Shown piece by piece: positions 1-9,962 of a stretch of DNA of 64,000 bases (the stretch's first letter is position 1; each line of letters begins with the position of its first letter). The stretch lies in contig NZ_BBMK01000001.1 in assembly GCF_000755285.1 (NCBI RefSeq), forward strand, positions 558,001-622,000. Direction: 5' to 3'. The translations under genes were made by a program, and so were the position numbers. The stretch is from Nonlabens ulvanivorans. GTDB lineage: Bacteria; Bacteroidota; Bacteroidia; Flavobacteriales; Flavobacteriaceae. Below the pieces are notes generated by a model. The model was given only the letters and a program-made list of their open reading frames with translations, did not search any database and had not been told where the DNA came from.

Positions 1-2
1 AA

Positions 3-731
3 TCTGGAATGAACTCTAAATCTGATAAGTTGCGTCATATCATGAGAGTGCTATCTCATGAAATTATCGTCTATACAAACGGTCAAAAGAAAGAATTAGC
101 AATAAAAATGCCCAATAAAGTCATCCATAGTGCGCCCAATGCTTTATTATATAAAGAGGAAATGTCAAGTGAGCACTTTAAGAACCCTTGTAATATTATA
201 TTTGTAAGCAGGATGGTTGAAAACAAAAAGGCTATGTTACTTTTTTCGGCTTTTAAAAAAATAGTTAACCAACTGCCAGCAGATTCAAAATTAATATTGA
301 TTGGTGATGGTCCAGAAAGAAAACTTATCATGGATCAAACTACTAAAACAGATTTAAAGGGTAGAATTATTTTACCTGGCACAGTCGTAGATAAAATTCA
401 ATTAAACAATTATTATAAATCATCTTTAATAAGTGCATCTCCTGGAAGAGTAGGTCTAGGTCTTACCCAAAGCTTAGGTTACGGTGTACCCATGATAATA
501 GCTAGAAATGAATTACATGGACCTGAAGTTGAAGTGGCAATTGAAGGTGTTAATTCTTATTTTTTTCAAAAAGATAACGTAGATGACCTTGCTTTAAAAA
601 TTCTAGGAGCTTTTAGAAATAGCGTAACAATATTAGACTCCAGAGAAAAACTTTCTTTAGATTGCAAAAACACTTTTTCAATTGAAGTGATGGCTACAAC
701 ATTTGTTAATTTAATTAATAAAATAAATTAG
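3..731 (+). CDS. Glycosyltransferase family 4, C-terminal part (5' truncated by window)
   Basis: The frame is open to the window edge, so the N-terminal acceptor-binding half is missing. The visible ~240 residues form the nucleotide-sugar-binding half of a GT-B fold enzyme. There is a beta-strand/turn 'IIFVSRMVENKKA' near residue 63, 'LILIGDGPERKL' near residue 95, and the donor-site segment 'SPGRVGLGLTQSLGYGVPMI' near 143. It should transfer a sugar to a lipid-linked or growing glycan on the inner face of the inner membrane. The stop overlaps the next start by one base, so it is cotranscribed with the polymerase gene that follows. Acceptor and sugar cannot be predicted. The internal ATG at position 9 is probably not the true start. 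Confidence 0.8.
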   Translation, partial: SGMNSKSDKLRHIMRVLSHEIIVYTNGQKKELAIKMPNKVIHSAPNALLYKEEMSSEHFKNPCNIIFVSRMVENKKAMLLFSAFKKIVNQLPADSKLILIGDGPERKLIMDQTTKTDLKGRIILPGTVVDKIQLNNYYKSSLISASPGRVGLGLTQSLGYGVPMIIARNELHGPEVEVAIEGVNSYFFQKDNVDDLALKILGAFRNSVTILDSREKLSLDCKNTFSIEVMATTFVNLINKIN

Positions 732-2145
732 TGTTATTAAGGAACTTCTTTATTTTCATTTATCTGTCCATAACGGTATTTCTATTTTCCACATTAGAAG
801 CTACTATTTCTTTGTGGTTGAGTTTTTTTGGAAATGCATTAATCCTTACATTCATTACCTATTATCATATTTTTATTGAACGTAGATACAGTCCTTTCAT
901 AAGCACTTATATTGTATTTAATTATTTATTTTTTTAGTAGCTCCATTGGCTCAAATCAGTGAGTTTAATATGATGGAAACACCAGCTTTTACCCATCATT
1001 TCCCTTTTACAGAGATTACTTTTATTAAAACTAATGGACTTATTGCTACCTTTAATATTGTCTTTTTCCTTTTTTACGTGGCCTGTAAGGATTACATAAA
1101 AATTAAAAGGAAGAAACCTGTAAAAAAGGCATATTCGCTATCTAGTATTTTCATCTTCATAATCTTAAGTGTATTAGTACTTATCATCAATTATGATTTC
1201 TTCTTAGATGAGCTTTCTAGACCTAGCTGGTTAACATCTACTTATACTGTGAGTCATCTCCTAATCGTTAAAAAGGTATTATTTTTAATGCCATTAGCAG
1301 GAGCAATTCTATGTATAGATTATTATAGAAACTCAAAAATTGATACGCAAAAATGGATTCTAGCAACGGTCATGTTGTTTTTCCTTATCGCGTTAGTATT
1401 ACTCTTCAAAAACCCTTTAACAGAGAAGAGAAATGCCCTGGGACCCATTTATTTATTGCTTATATTTTTGTTTTTTCCTAAACTACTTAATAGCAATGTG
1501 AAATCTACTTTACTTTTATTTGTTGTTATGATTATAGGTTTCCCATTATCTCAGGTTTTAACGCACATAGATTATGGTTTTGATGAGATATTGAGTAACC
1601 CTAGTTTATTGTTTGCAAAAAACCAATTGAGTGAAGGTTATATGTCCTTAAACTATGACGCTTTTATAAATATAGGAGTAGTGATGGAGCATGTAGAGTT
1701 TGATGGATTTTCTTACGGTTACCAGCTTTTGAGTGCACTGTTGTTTTTCGTTCCTAGAAGTTTATGGGTTGCAAAACCCGACTCATCAGGACTAATAGTA
1801 GGGAATCATGTGATAGATCATTATGATTTCCATTTTGCAAACCTATCTAATCCTTATATTGCCGAAGGCTATATGAATTTCGGTATCATAGGAGTTATTC
1901 TTATGGCTATAGTGCTCGCATTGAGTATAGTGTATTTCTTAACTTGGCTTAATAGCTCTAACCTATTTAAAAAATCCATTGCTTTTTATTTTGCGATGCA
2001 TTTGTTGTTCTTATTGAGAGGAGATTTTACAAATGGGTTTGCTTATTTTATAGGAACATTTATAGGACTTTATCTCTTACCTAAGGTTATTTTAGCTTTT
2101 ATAAATTTATTTTTCTACAAAAAAATATGGGTGCAAAAATCTTAA
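731..2145 (+). CDS. Wzy-like oligosaccharide repeat-unit polymerase (frameshifted)
   Basis: This polytopic inner-membrane protein has about ten hydrophobic segments and should join lipid-linked repeat units at the periplasmic face. The stretch 'FVPRSLWVAKPDSSG' near residue 345 matches the Pro-Arg...Trp...Lys-Pro signature I associate with this polymerase family, and it precedes a conserved tail with 'YIAEGYMNFG'. The GTG start overlaps the stop of the upstream glycosyltransferase. The frame breaks in the T7 run at 929-935. One more T joins '..NYLFF' to 'LVAPLAQISEF..' into one ~470-residue protein, so I annotate one gene. Overlap with the next gene by 19 bases indicates an operon. The exact glycan is unknown. 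Confidence 0.7.
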
Positions 2146-3406
2146 TAGAGAAACATAGTAACACTATTTTATGGCTATTAACCGCTATGATGTTTGCGTT
2201 CCCTATAATTCCTTCTCCGGTAAGGCCTGTATGCATTGTTCTATTTGTGATAGGTTCTATATGGAGTAGTTACTATTGTAAGCAACAATTTAGATGGAAA
2301 TATTTTCTATTAAACGCATCAGTATTTATTGCCTATTTGATCAGCCTTATTTATTCTGATGATATAAGCTATGGATTTAGAAAAATAGAAACCGGTGCTT
2401 CACTTATAGTGTTTCCATTGATTTTCTCTCTTATTTCTACTAAGAATCTCAACTACATTTTTGAGAATATCCATAAACTTATGTGGATTTTTATTACCAC
2501 TGTGCTTATTGCCAACCTTGCATTTTTCATTAAATTTTACACACATTATAACTTTGTAGATTCAGTACAGCACTTTCCTAATATTATAAGATCAGATATT
2601 CATGATGGAATATTCATCCTATTTATCTAAGCATGCACGTATCTATTGCTATTATTTTCTCACTTTTCTTAATTAAGAAAGGTTTATCGGTTAGAAATAT
2701 GGTGGTTCTACTTTTAATGGATTTAGTACTTATTCTATTTCTACTGATAATGATTAAGAAAGGTCCTATTCTAGGGTTGGTGATGATCATGTCCTTACTC
2801 GTTGTGCTTTTTAAAAACAGAAACCTTTGGATTTTTTATGGTTCCATAGTTACTATAGTGATAGGTGTTATCATCTTTCATCCTAAAGTAAACAGTAAAT
2901 TCTCTGAGTTGCTTGAAATTAATAAGAACAATCATGATGAGCTATCATCTACTAACATAAGAATGAAGATTTATGATTGTGCGGTAGATATCACATCAGA
3001 CGCCGGAATCTTTGGTTTTGGATTAGGAGATGGAAAAAATCAACTTGTAAATTGTTATGTAGAAAAGGAAGCTTTTGCACTTTCAGACAGTCAGTACAAT
3101 TCACATAATCAGTATTTAGGTTTTATACTCAACATAGGTTACCTAGGCCTTATTTTCTTCCTGCTATTTGTAGGAATACGTTTGATTAAAGCATATTCAA
3201 ATAAAAATTATCTCGCACTAGCAGTCGTTTTATTCTATTGTATTGTAATGTTTTCAGAGAATATTCTAGAGCGTGAGCAAGGAGTAATTTTCTTTAGCTT
3301 TTTTGCAAACTTATTGTTTTTAAAGAACAGTAAATACTTAAATGAAACCACTATAAAAAAGCAAGGTGAGAATCTTATTGAAGAACTTAATGTAGGTAAT
3401 AACTAA
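2127..3406 (+). CDS. O-antigen ligase / Wzy_C family membrane protein (frameshifted)
   Basis: A polytopic membrane protein of ~425 residues. The large periplasmic loop ends in 'SHNQYLGFILNIGYLGLIFF', which is the conserved His-Asn-x-Tyr-Leu segment of the O-antigen ligase/Wzy_C domain. Members either ligate polymer to a lipid carrier or polymerise repeat units. The frame breaks at GG 2607-2608. A third G gives 'HDGNIHPIYLSMHVS' and restores one continuous protein. It overlaps the Wzy-like gene before it and lies 2 bases from the glycosyltransferase after it. Having two polymerase/ligase-type proteins side by side suggests one polymerises and the other ligates, but which does which is not decided by the sequence. 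Confidence 0.7.
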
Positions 3407-3408
3407 CT

Positions 3409-4500
3409 ATGGTTGCTCATAAAAACAGAACCTTAATTATAGGACCTTTTCCAGAACCCATAACTGGTTTGAGCGTTTCAAATGCAGCATTATTGCGAGG
3501 ACTACAAGTGAAAGGTTACCAAGTAGATTTTATTAATACAGAACATGCAACTAACGTCTCTTCAGAGTTGGGAAAATTCAGTTTTAAAAAACTCAATTTT
3601 CTCTTCTTCTATTGTAAGATTTATAAAATTCTTAAGAACGACACGATTTATATGACACCAGGACAAACCTTTTTTGGTGTAATGAAGTATTTACCTTTTG
3701 TCTTAACCGCAAAGCTTTTTAAAAGAAAATCATTATTCCATTTACATGGGAATAGTGTTAAAGACGTTTATGCAAATCTTAAAGGATTAAAGCGCAAACT
3801 CTATGCAAAAACTATTAAATGTTTTGATGAATCAATAGTATTATCAAAATCACTCAAAATAAACATGCAACCTTTTTTTGATGATTCTCATATTCACGTA
3901 GAACATAATTTCATTCAAGAAGACATCGCAATCTCACTGAATCACATAGAAAAAAATAAAGATTATAAGGAGATTAAATTAATCTTTATGAGCAATCTAC
4001 TACCTGAAAAAGGAATTAATAATTTAGTAGATGCTTTATTAAAATTACAATCACTAGGCACTAATTTTAAAATTAAAATAGCAGGCAATATTCCAGTTAC
4101 TAACACGAACATTAGTGATAAAATTGCTCAATTAAAAAATGGTGAATACTTAGGTGTTGTAAGTGGAGAAAAGAAAAGAGATTTACTTTTATGGGGGGGA
4201 AACGTTTTCTGTCTTCCTACACAACTAGAAGAAGGACAACCTATCTCTATACTAGAGGCAATGACTTACGGGCATTTCATTCTTGCGACTAAAACACCTG
4301 GGATAAGCGATGTTATACATGACAAAAATGGTGCATTACTAGAAGACTATGATGTTGCTTCTATTATGAAAGAATTACAGCTATTAAGACTAGATCAGGT
4401 TGAGCAAAAAGGTAATTTCAATAGCAACTTTGCAAATAATAGATTTACAGAATCTTCCTTTGTAGAAAGAATATCTAATCTGCTTGTAACCGCAGTTTAG
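3409..4500 (+). CDS. Glycosyltransferase family 4
   Basis: A complete GT-B enzyme of ~363 residues. The N-terminal half begins with 'GPFPEPITGLSVSN', a glycine-rich loop typical of GT4 members acting in polysaccharide operons. The C-terminal half carries 'NLLPEKGINNLVDAL' (about residue 197) and the retaining-enzyme motif 'EEGQPISILEAMTYG' with its two Glu seven residues apart (about residue 277). A G7 run at 4193-4199 encodes an extra Gly in 'LLWGGNVFCLPT'. Other runs in this window argue that the true run is four G. The short gap after the ligase gene points to the same operon. Sugar and linkage are unknown. Confidence 0.82.
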   Translation: MVAHKNRTLIIGPFPEPITGLSVSNAALLRGLQVKGYQVDFINTEHATNVSSELGKFSFKKLNFLFFYCKIYKILKNDTIYMTPGQTFFGVMKYLPFVLTAKLFKRKSLFHLHGNSVKDVYANLKGLKRKLYAKTIKCFDESIVLSKSLKINMQPFFDDSHIHVEHNFIQEDIAISLNHIEKNKDYKEIKLIFMSNLLPEKGINNLVDALLKLQSLGTNFKIKIAGNIPVTNTNISDKIAQLKNGEYLGVVSGEKKRDLLLWGGNVFCLPTQLEEGQPISILEAMTYGHFILATKTPGISDVIHDKNGALLEDYDVASIMKELQLLRLDQVEQKGNFNSNFANNRFTESSFVERISNLLVTAV

Positions 4501-4543
4501 ATTTATTAAAATAATTACCTTGCATTCATAACACAACAACCTT

Positions 4544-5089
4544 TTGAAAAATTACCAGCAACTAGACCAGTTTGAATTACCGCCCAATTTTCGTGGTCGT
4601 GGTGCAGTAACGGTGCAGTTATGGTGGTTAGTACAAAGCACACTTTTTGCCTGGTCACCGCAATTTATGTACGGCTGGCGCAGGTTTTTGTTACGTCTTT
4701 TTGGAGCGCAAATAGGTAAAAAAGTCATCGTTAGACCTACTGTAAGAACCCAATTCCCATGGAAAGTATCCATAGGCGATTACAGCTGGATAGGCGATGA
4801 TGTGGTACTTTACAGTCTAGGTGAAATAGAAATAGGAACGCACGTAGTGATCTCTCAAAAATCATATATATGTACAGGAACGCACGATCCACAAGCTATA
4901 AAATTTGACATCTACGGTCATAAAATCACTATAGAAGATCAATGCTGGATCGCTACTGATGTTTATGTAGCACCAGGAGTTACCATAGGTCGCGGCACAT
5001 TAGTAGGAGCACGCAGTAGCGTTTTTAAAGATCTTCCAGCAGGCAAAATATGTTTAGGAAGTCCGGCACAAGTTATTAAAGATAGATAA
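4544..5089 (+). CDS. wcaF: WcaF-like exopolysaccharide O-acetyltransferase
   Basis: A 181-residue left-handed beta-helix acetyltransferase. The N-terminal segment 'YGWRRFLLRLFGAQIGKKV' and the hexapeptide repeats (residues ~60-165) match the colanic-acid WcaF group. 'TGTHDP' near residue 110 contains the His expected to act as catalytic base, and the protein ends 'LGSPAQVIKDR', the usual Pro-Ala end of this family. It acetylates a sugar of the repeat unit from acetyl-CoA in the cytoplasm. The chosen start is TTG, because the conserved 'FELPPNFRGRG' region lies only nine residues in and no ATG precedes it in frame. It is two bases from the wcaI-like gene. Confidence 0.85.
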   Translation: MKNYQQLDQFELPPNFRGRGAVTVQLWWLVQSTLFAWSPQFMYGWRRFLLRLFGAQIGKKVIVRPTVRTQFPWKVSIGDYSWIGDDVVLYSLGEIEIGTHVVISQKSYICTGTHDPQAIKFDIYGHKITIEDQCWIATDVYVAPGVTIGRGTLVGARSSVFKDLPAGKICLGSPAQVIKDR

Positions 5090-5091
5090 AC

Positions 5092-6311
5092 TTGAAAGGA
5101 AAACACATCACATTCATAGGGCTCAACTATGCGCCTGAAGACACAGCCATAGGTCTGTACTCTACTCAAATGGTAGAAGCACTCATAAGTGCTGGCGCAA
5201 CTGTAAACGTCGTTACAGCCTTTCCATACTATCCACAGTGGAAAATAGCGCAAGCTTATCAAGACCAGTCCAACTATCTTCAAGAAGAGCGTAAAGGAGC
5301 AAAACTATACCGTTACAAACAGTACGTACCAGAAACGCCTACTTTTTTAAAACGCATCATTCATATTTTGAGTTTTACAAAAGGAAGTTTTTATAACCTG
5401 AGAAAGATTAATGAAGCAGATCTGGTTATTTCCATCATTCCGTTTACGGCCAGTGCGTGGCTTGCAGGATATCACGCAAGAAGTCACAAGGCAAAAAGCT
5501 GGATTCACATTCAGGATTTTGAATTTGATGCCGCATTACAATCGGGATTGTCTAGTGGTGGGAAAAAGTTCATTTTTAAATTCCTTTTTAGCCTAGAGCA
5601 GCGCATATTAAATAAGGCAAATGTCATAAGTACTATAAGTCACAATATGATCGCAAAGCTGCAATCCAAAACCAGCCAGCCTCAATATTACTTCCTAACT
5701 GGATTGATGAGAATCAGGTAAATCCAGCGACGGCAAAGCAGCATTCTTATTTACGTAGTGATAAATTTAAATTGCTTTATAGCGGTAATGTAGGTGATAA
5801 GCAAGATTGGGATTTTTTCTCCGCTTTCGCGAAAGCGCTACCACAACAACATTACGACATTATCATCGTAGGTGCTGGGGGGGCAAAATACCAGCAGTTA
5901 AAGGATACAACAAATCAAGATAATATTAACTTCTACGATCCAGTACCTTTTGAAGAACTCTCAGATTTACTGTGCAGCGCTGATGCTCATTTTCTATTTC
6001 AAAAAACCGAAGTTCTCGACACTGTAATGCCTTCTAAACTGCTAGGTATGATGGCTAGTGAGAAACCTTCACTAGTATTAGGAAATGCAAAGTCTGAAGT
6101 GAAACAGGTTATGGAGCTTGCAAACGCTGGTTGCTATCTCACAACAGCAAACGTAGAAATAGCCGTTAACCAGTTAGAAGAATGGCGATTAAATCAAGAA
6201 GCAAGGTTGCAAATAGGAAAAGAAGCAAGGCGTTATGTAACGCAACATTTTGCACGCAAACCTATTTTAGACGGTTGGATCTTACAACTTAGACTATTAC
6301 TGGATTCTTAA
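5092..6311 (+). CDS. wcaI: WcaI-like glycosyltransferase (frameshifted)
   Basis: A GT4 enzyme resembling colanic-acid WcaI. It starts (TTG) with 'ITFIGLNYAPEDTAIGLYS', followed by 'VVTAFPYYPQWK'. The C-terminal half begins 'KLLYSGNVGDKQDWDFF' and contains 'VMPSKLLGMMASEKPS'. The frame breaks at CC 5694-5695. A third C gives 'YYFPNWIDENQVNP' and restores ~405 residues. A perfect copy of the 16-bp palindrome at 5822-5837 encodes SAFAKALP, and a G7 run at 5877-5883 encodes part of 'VGAGGAKY'. It acts on a lipid-linked sugar at the inner membrane. WcaF and WcaI are partners in the colanic-acid cluster, so the pairing supports the call. Confidence 0.8.
5822..5837. repeat. Perfect 16-bp palindrome CGCTTTCGCGAAAGCG (in wcaI-like gene)
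   Basis: A perfect copy inside the wcaI-like gene, read as SAFAKALP. Confidence 0.9.
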
Positions 6312-6371
6312 TTTAAGAGGTAAAGCCCCCCATTTTCCCTATATTTACGGCTCTAACCTTAACCATACTCG

Positions 6372-7361
6372 ATGAAAAAAAGAGTTCTTATTACTGGCGC
6401 AGCTGGATTTTTAGGTTCGCATTTATGTGATCGCTTTATAAAAGAAGGTTATCGCGTGGTAGCAATGGATAACCTGATTACAGGAGATCTTAAAAATATA
6501 GAACACCTTTTTCCATTAGAAGAATTTGAGTTTTATCATACTGACGTGAGTAATTATGTGCACGTCGCTGGTGAGTTAGATTACATTTTACATTTTGCAA
6601 GTCCAGCTAGCCCAATAGATTATTTAAAAATTCCTATCCAGACCTTAAAAGTAGGATCGCTAGGAACACACAATTTACTAGGCCTTGCTAAAGCTAAAAA
6701 TGCACGTATACTTATCGCCTCTACCAGTGAGATCTATGGAGATCCATTAGTCCATCCTCAAAGTGAAGATTATTATGGTAACGTAAATACCATAGGACCT
6801 CGTGGTGTATATGATGAGGCAAAACGATTCCAGGAGTCCATTACTATGGCATACCATCGTTTCCATGGTCTAGAAACACGCATCGTTCGTATTTTTAATA
6901 CCTATGGACCTAGAATGCGATTAAATGATGGACGTGTAATCCCTGCGTTTATGGGACAAGCACTGCGTGGAGAAGATATCACCGTTTTTGGAGATGGAAA
7001 ACAGACGCGTTCCTTTTGTTATGTAGACGATCAAGTAGAAGGAATTTATAGATTACTCTTGAGTGATTACAGTGATCCTGTAAACATTGGGAATCCGCAC
7101 GAGATTACTATTGGTGATTTTGCACAAGAAATAATAGAACTTACTGGTACTAATCAGAAAGTGGTTTATAAAGAATTACCACAAGATGATCCTTTAAAAC
7201 GAAAACCAGACATCACACTTGCTAAGAAATTACTGAATTGGGAACCTAGGGTCAATAGGGAAGAAGGAATGCGTATTACATTTGAATATTTTAAAACACT
7301 TTCTAAAGAAGATCTAGAAAAACGTGAGCACAAAGACTTTACAAAACATATCAGACGATAG
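6372..7361 (+). CDS. UDP-glucuronate decarboxylase (UDP-xylose synthase, extended SDR)
   Basis: A 329-residue NAD-dependent SDR. The Rossmann motif GAAGFLG is at residues 9-15, the catalytic Ser/Thr lies in '[11 protein letters not shown]', and the YxxxK pair is 'YDEAK' (about residues 148-152). Strings such as '[19 protein letters not shown]', '[14 protein letters not shown]' and '[18 protein letters not shown]' are characteristic of UDP-xylose synthase rather than of 4,6-dehydratases or epimerases. It converts UDP-glucuronate to UDP-xylose (or the 4-keto intermediate), supplying a pentose to the polysaccharide. Its last 38 bases overlap the next gene's GTG start in another frame. Confidence 0.88.
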   Translation: MKKRVLITGAAGFLGSHLCDRFIKEGYRVVAMDNLITGDLKNIEHLFPLEEFEFYHTDVSNYVHVAGELDYILHFASPASPIDYLKIPIQTLKVGSLGTHNLLGLAKAKNARILIASTSEIYGDPLVHPQSEDYYGNVNTIGPRGVYDEAKRFQESITMAYHRFHGLETRIVRIFNTYGPRMRLNDGRVIPAFMGQALRGEDITVFGDGKQTRSFCYVDDQVEGIYRLLLSDYSDPVNIGNPHEITIGDFAQEIIELTGTNQKVVYKELPQDDPLKRKPDITLAKKLLNWEPRVNREEGMRITFEYFKTLSKEDLEKREHKDFTKHIRR

Positions 7362-8711
7362 TATATCCTATCGAGATGGCCGTTATTCGGGACTGATTAG
7401 ACCTTTTCTGTACCTTACAGATTTGTGTCTCATCATCGCTGGTGCTGGATATTTTTTTGATAGCAGTTTTGATATACTCACTTTTGGGATTTTCATAGGT
7501 ATATGCTGGGTGATAGTATCTATGCAATTTGATTTTTATCAAATACATCGCAATACTAAATTTATAACGTTGTTACTGCGTATTGCAAAACAGTCTGTCT
7601 TTTTTGCCTTCATAGTGTTTGCTTTTTTTGGTTATTATTATCAGCTTGATAGAGACTCTGTTTTTATATTTAAATACATAGGTGCTGCCATGGCTGCCAT
7701 AGCGACCATTAAGGTGAGTATCTTTTTCCTGTTTAGAAACTATCGTAAGGTATTAGGCGGTAACCTTAGACATATTGCGATTTTAGGTGCAAATAAAGAC
7801 ACAGAACAGCTCAAGAACTTCTTTGCAAAGCGTCCAGATTATGGATATCGACTTAAAAACCTATTTGATGTAAACGAGTCTTTTAAAGTTCAGCAATTCA
7901 CGGATTGGGTAATTGAAAATAATGTGGATGAGATCTTTTGCTCTGTACCAGCGTTAAGTAATGAACAATTAGTAGAGCTTACAGATTTTGCAGACAACAA
8001 TCTGCGTACTCTTAAATTTCTCCCAGATACATCTGCGGTGCTATCTAAACAGTTACACTATGAGTATTATGGTAAAACACCCATATTATCTTTAAGGCAA
8101 ATCCCGCTGGATGATCCTGTAAATAAATTGGCAAAACGATCGTTTGACATTGCATTTTCATTGCTTGTAATTCTCGGAGTTCTATCTTGGTTAATTCCTA
8201 TAGTCGCCATCATCATTAAGTTAGAGTCTAAAGGAGCTGTGTTTTTTAAGCAAAAACGTAATGGACTAGACTATAAAGAGTTTACCTGTTATAAATTCCG
8301 CTCTATGGTACCCAATAAGACCGCAGATTTACGCCAAGTCACACGTGGAGATCATCGCATAACTAAAATAGGGAAGTTCCTGCGCAAGACCAGTATAGAT
8401 GAGCTGCCACAGTTTTTCAATGTATTTCTAGGTGATATGAGTGTAGTAGGACCACGACCACACATGGTAAGTCATACACACATGTATGCAGAACGTATCG
8501 ATAAATTTATGGTGCGTCATTTTGTAAAGCCAGGTATTACAGGACTCGCACAAGTCAGTGGTTATCGTGGCGAGGTAGAGACAGAAGAAGATATCATAGG
8601 TCGTGTGCGCAATGATATTTCTATATAGAAAACTGGAGTACAGTGATGGACTTAAAGATTATTTTTAAAACTGTGGCAAACGTATTTATGGGTGAAGAAA
8701 AAGCCTATTAG
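7324..8711 (+). CDS. Undecaprenyl-phosphate sugar-phosphotransferase (WcaJ-type, frameshifted)
   Basis: This is the initiating transferase that moves a sugar-1-phosphate onto undecaprenyl phosphate. It has four N-terminal membrane segments (residues ~25-140), a Rossmann-like middle domain ('[18 protein letters not shown]'), one further membrane segment, and the C-terminal bacterial sugar transferase domain with '[11 protein letters not shown]', 'CYKFRSM', '[20 protein letters not shown]' and '[15 protein letters not shown]'. The GTG start lies inside the preceding gene. The frame breaks at TTT 8618-8620. A fourth T gives 'RNDIFYIENWS' and continues to the stop at 8709-8711, immediately before the next ATG. 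The transferred sugar (glucose, galactose or an N-acetyl sugar) is not predictable. Confidence 0.83.
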
Positions 8712-9962
8712 ATGGAACTTGTATCTGTCATTATGCCTACGTATAACAGTGCTTTAACTCTTAAAGAAGCGCTGGACAGCATCATTCATCAATCATACAG
8801 ACCTATAGAAATTATCACAATTGATGACGCAAGTAATGATGATAGTCTCGCTTTTGCGAAAAAATATGCACAACAACACAGCACTCAAGATTTACAGTTC
8901 GTTGCTCTAAGCAATGACGAGAACGCTGGCGCAGGAATAAGCAGAAACAAAGGAGTCGAAAAAGCCTCAGGCACCTATATCGCATTCCTAGATGCAGATG
9001 ATATATGGAAACCGGAAAAGCTTATGACCCAAATCGACGCTATGAAATCTCAAAACGCTACCGTATGTTATGGAGCTTATGAGATCTTTAAAACCAATCC
9101 AGATCAGCCTATCTCAGTTCATAAGGTATTTGAAAAACTTACTTATGATAAATTGCATAAAACCAATTATCTGGCAATCTTACAGGCATTTATAACGCTG
9201 CTGTATTAGGTAAAGTAGCCATTCCATCCTTGCGTAAAAGACAAGATTGGGCCATGTGGTTAGACGTTCTTAAAAAAGCAGAATTTGCTATAGGAATTCA
9301 AAAACCTATTGCTAGTTACCGACTAAGCGATGGACTGTCTGCAAATAAAATAGAACTGGTAAAGCATAACTATGCAGTTTATAGAAAACACCTAGGTTAC
9401 TCAGCGATTAAGAGCTATTGGAATATGATGTTGTTTTTTTATGAGCAGTTTCTTGTAAAGAAGAAAATGATAGTTTCGATTGAAAAAAAACAAAAGGAGT
9501 CTTCAACAAATGATGATTGGTTTCCTGATAAAATTTTAATTCAAAGAGAAGAAGATTATCACACACATTATTTAGGTGAACTTTATGATGGCCGATTATT
9601 CTTCGGTTATAACACCTTTATTTTTCCAAATGGCTTTCAGGCTGAAAATTGGCAAGAGTCTCGTTTAGAGTATGTGGTAGTTTATCTATTCGATAATAAT
9701 GGTAAATTTTTGGAGGTTTTATACAAGTTTATTGGTAAAACTAAAGATGTCGAGATTGGGGGAATCAGAGCGTTTATTATTACAATTATTACAGCCCTTA
9801 GGAAAACTTAAATTTAGAAGTATTAAAGTCAAACCATTTTCAACGATAATTGATGGGTTTGAATTTGGACTTATTCCAGATGATGAAATCCAAACCATTG
9901 AATTACAGCCAAGTTCTACTATTGCTTTTTCTGCTCCTTGGAATGGTGAATACGATACCTAA
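8712..9962 (+). CDS. Glycosyltransferase family 2, apparently fused to a HycA-like domain (two frameshifts)
   Basis: The N-terminal ~255 residues form a GT2 (GT-A) enzyme: 'VSVIMPTYNSALTLKEALDS', the DxD-type 'AFLDADDIWKPEKL' near residue 95, 'KRQDWAMWLDVL' and a basic tail. Frame breaks occur at GG 9173-9174 (a third G gives 'NYLGNLTGIYNAAV') and in the G5 run 9758-9762 (four G give 'EIGESERLLL'). The C-terminal ~160 residues, from about 9510, form a separate domain with 'QREEDYHTHYLG', 'IDGFEFGLI' and 'APWNGEYDT'. These resemble small proteins labelled formate hydrogenlyase regulatory protein HycA in Bacteroidota (from memory). The two parts may be separate genes joined by an error in the A8 run near 9484-9491. 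A separate second gene could begin at the ATG near 9468. Confidence 0.6.
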
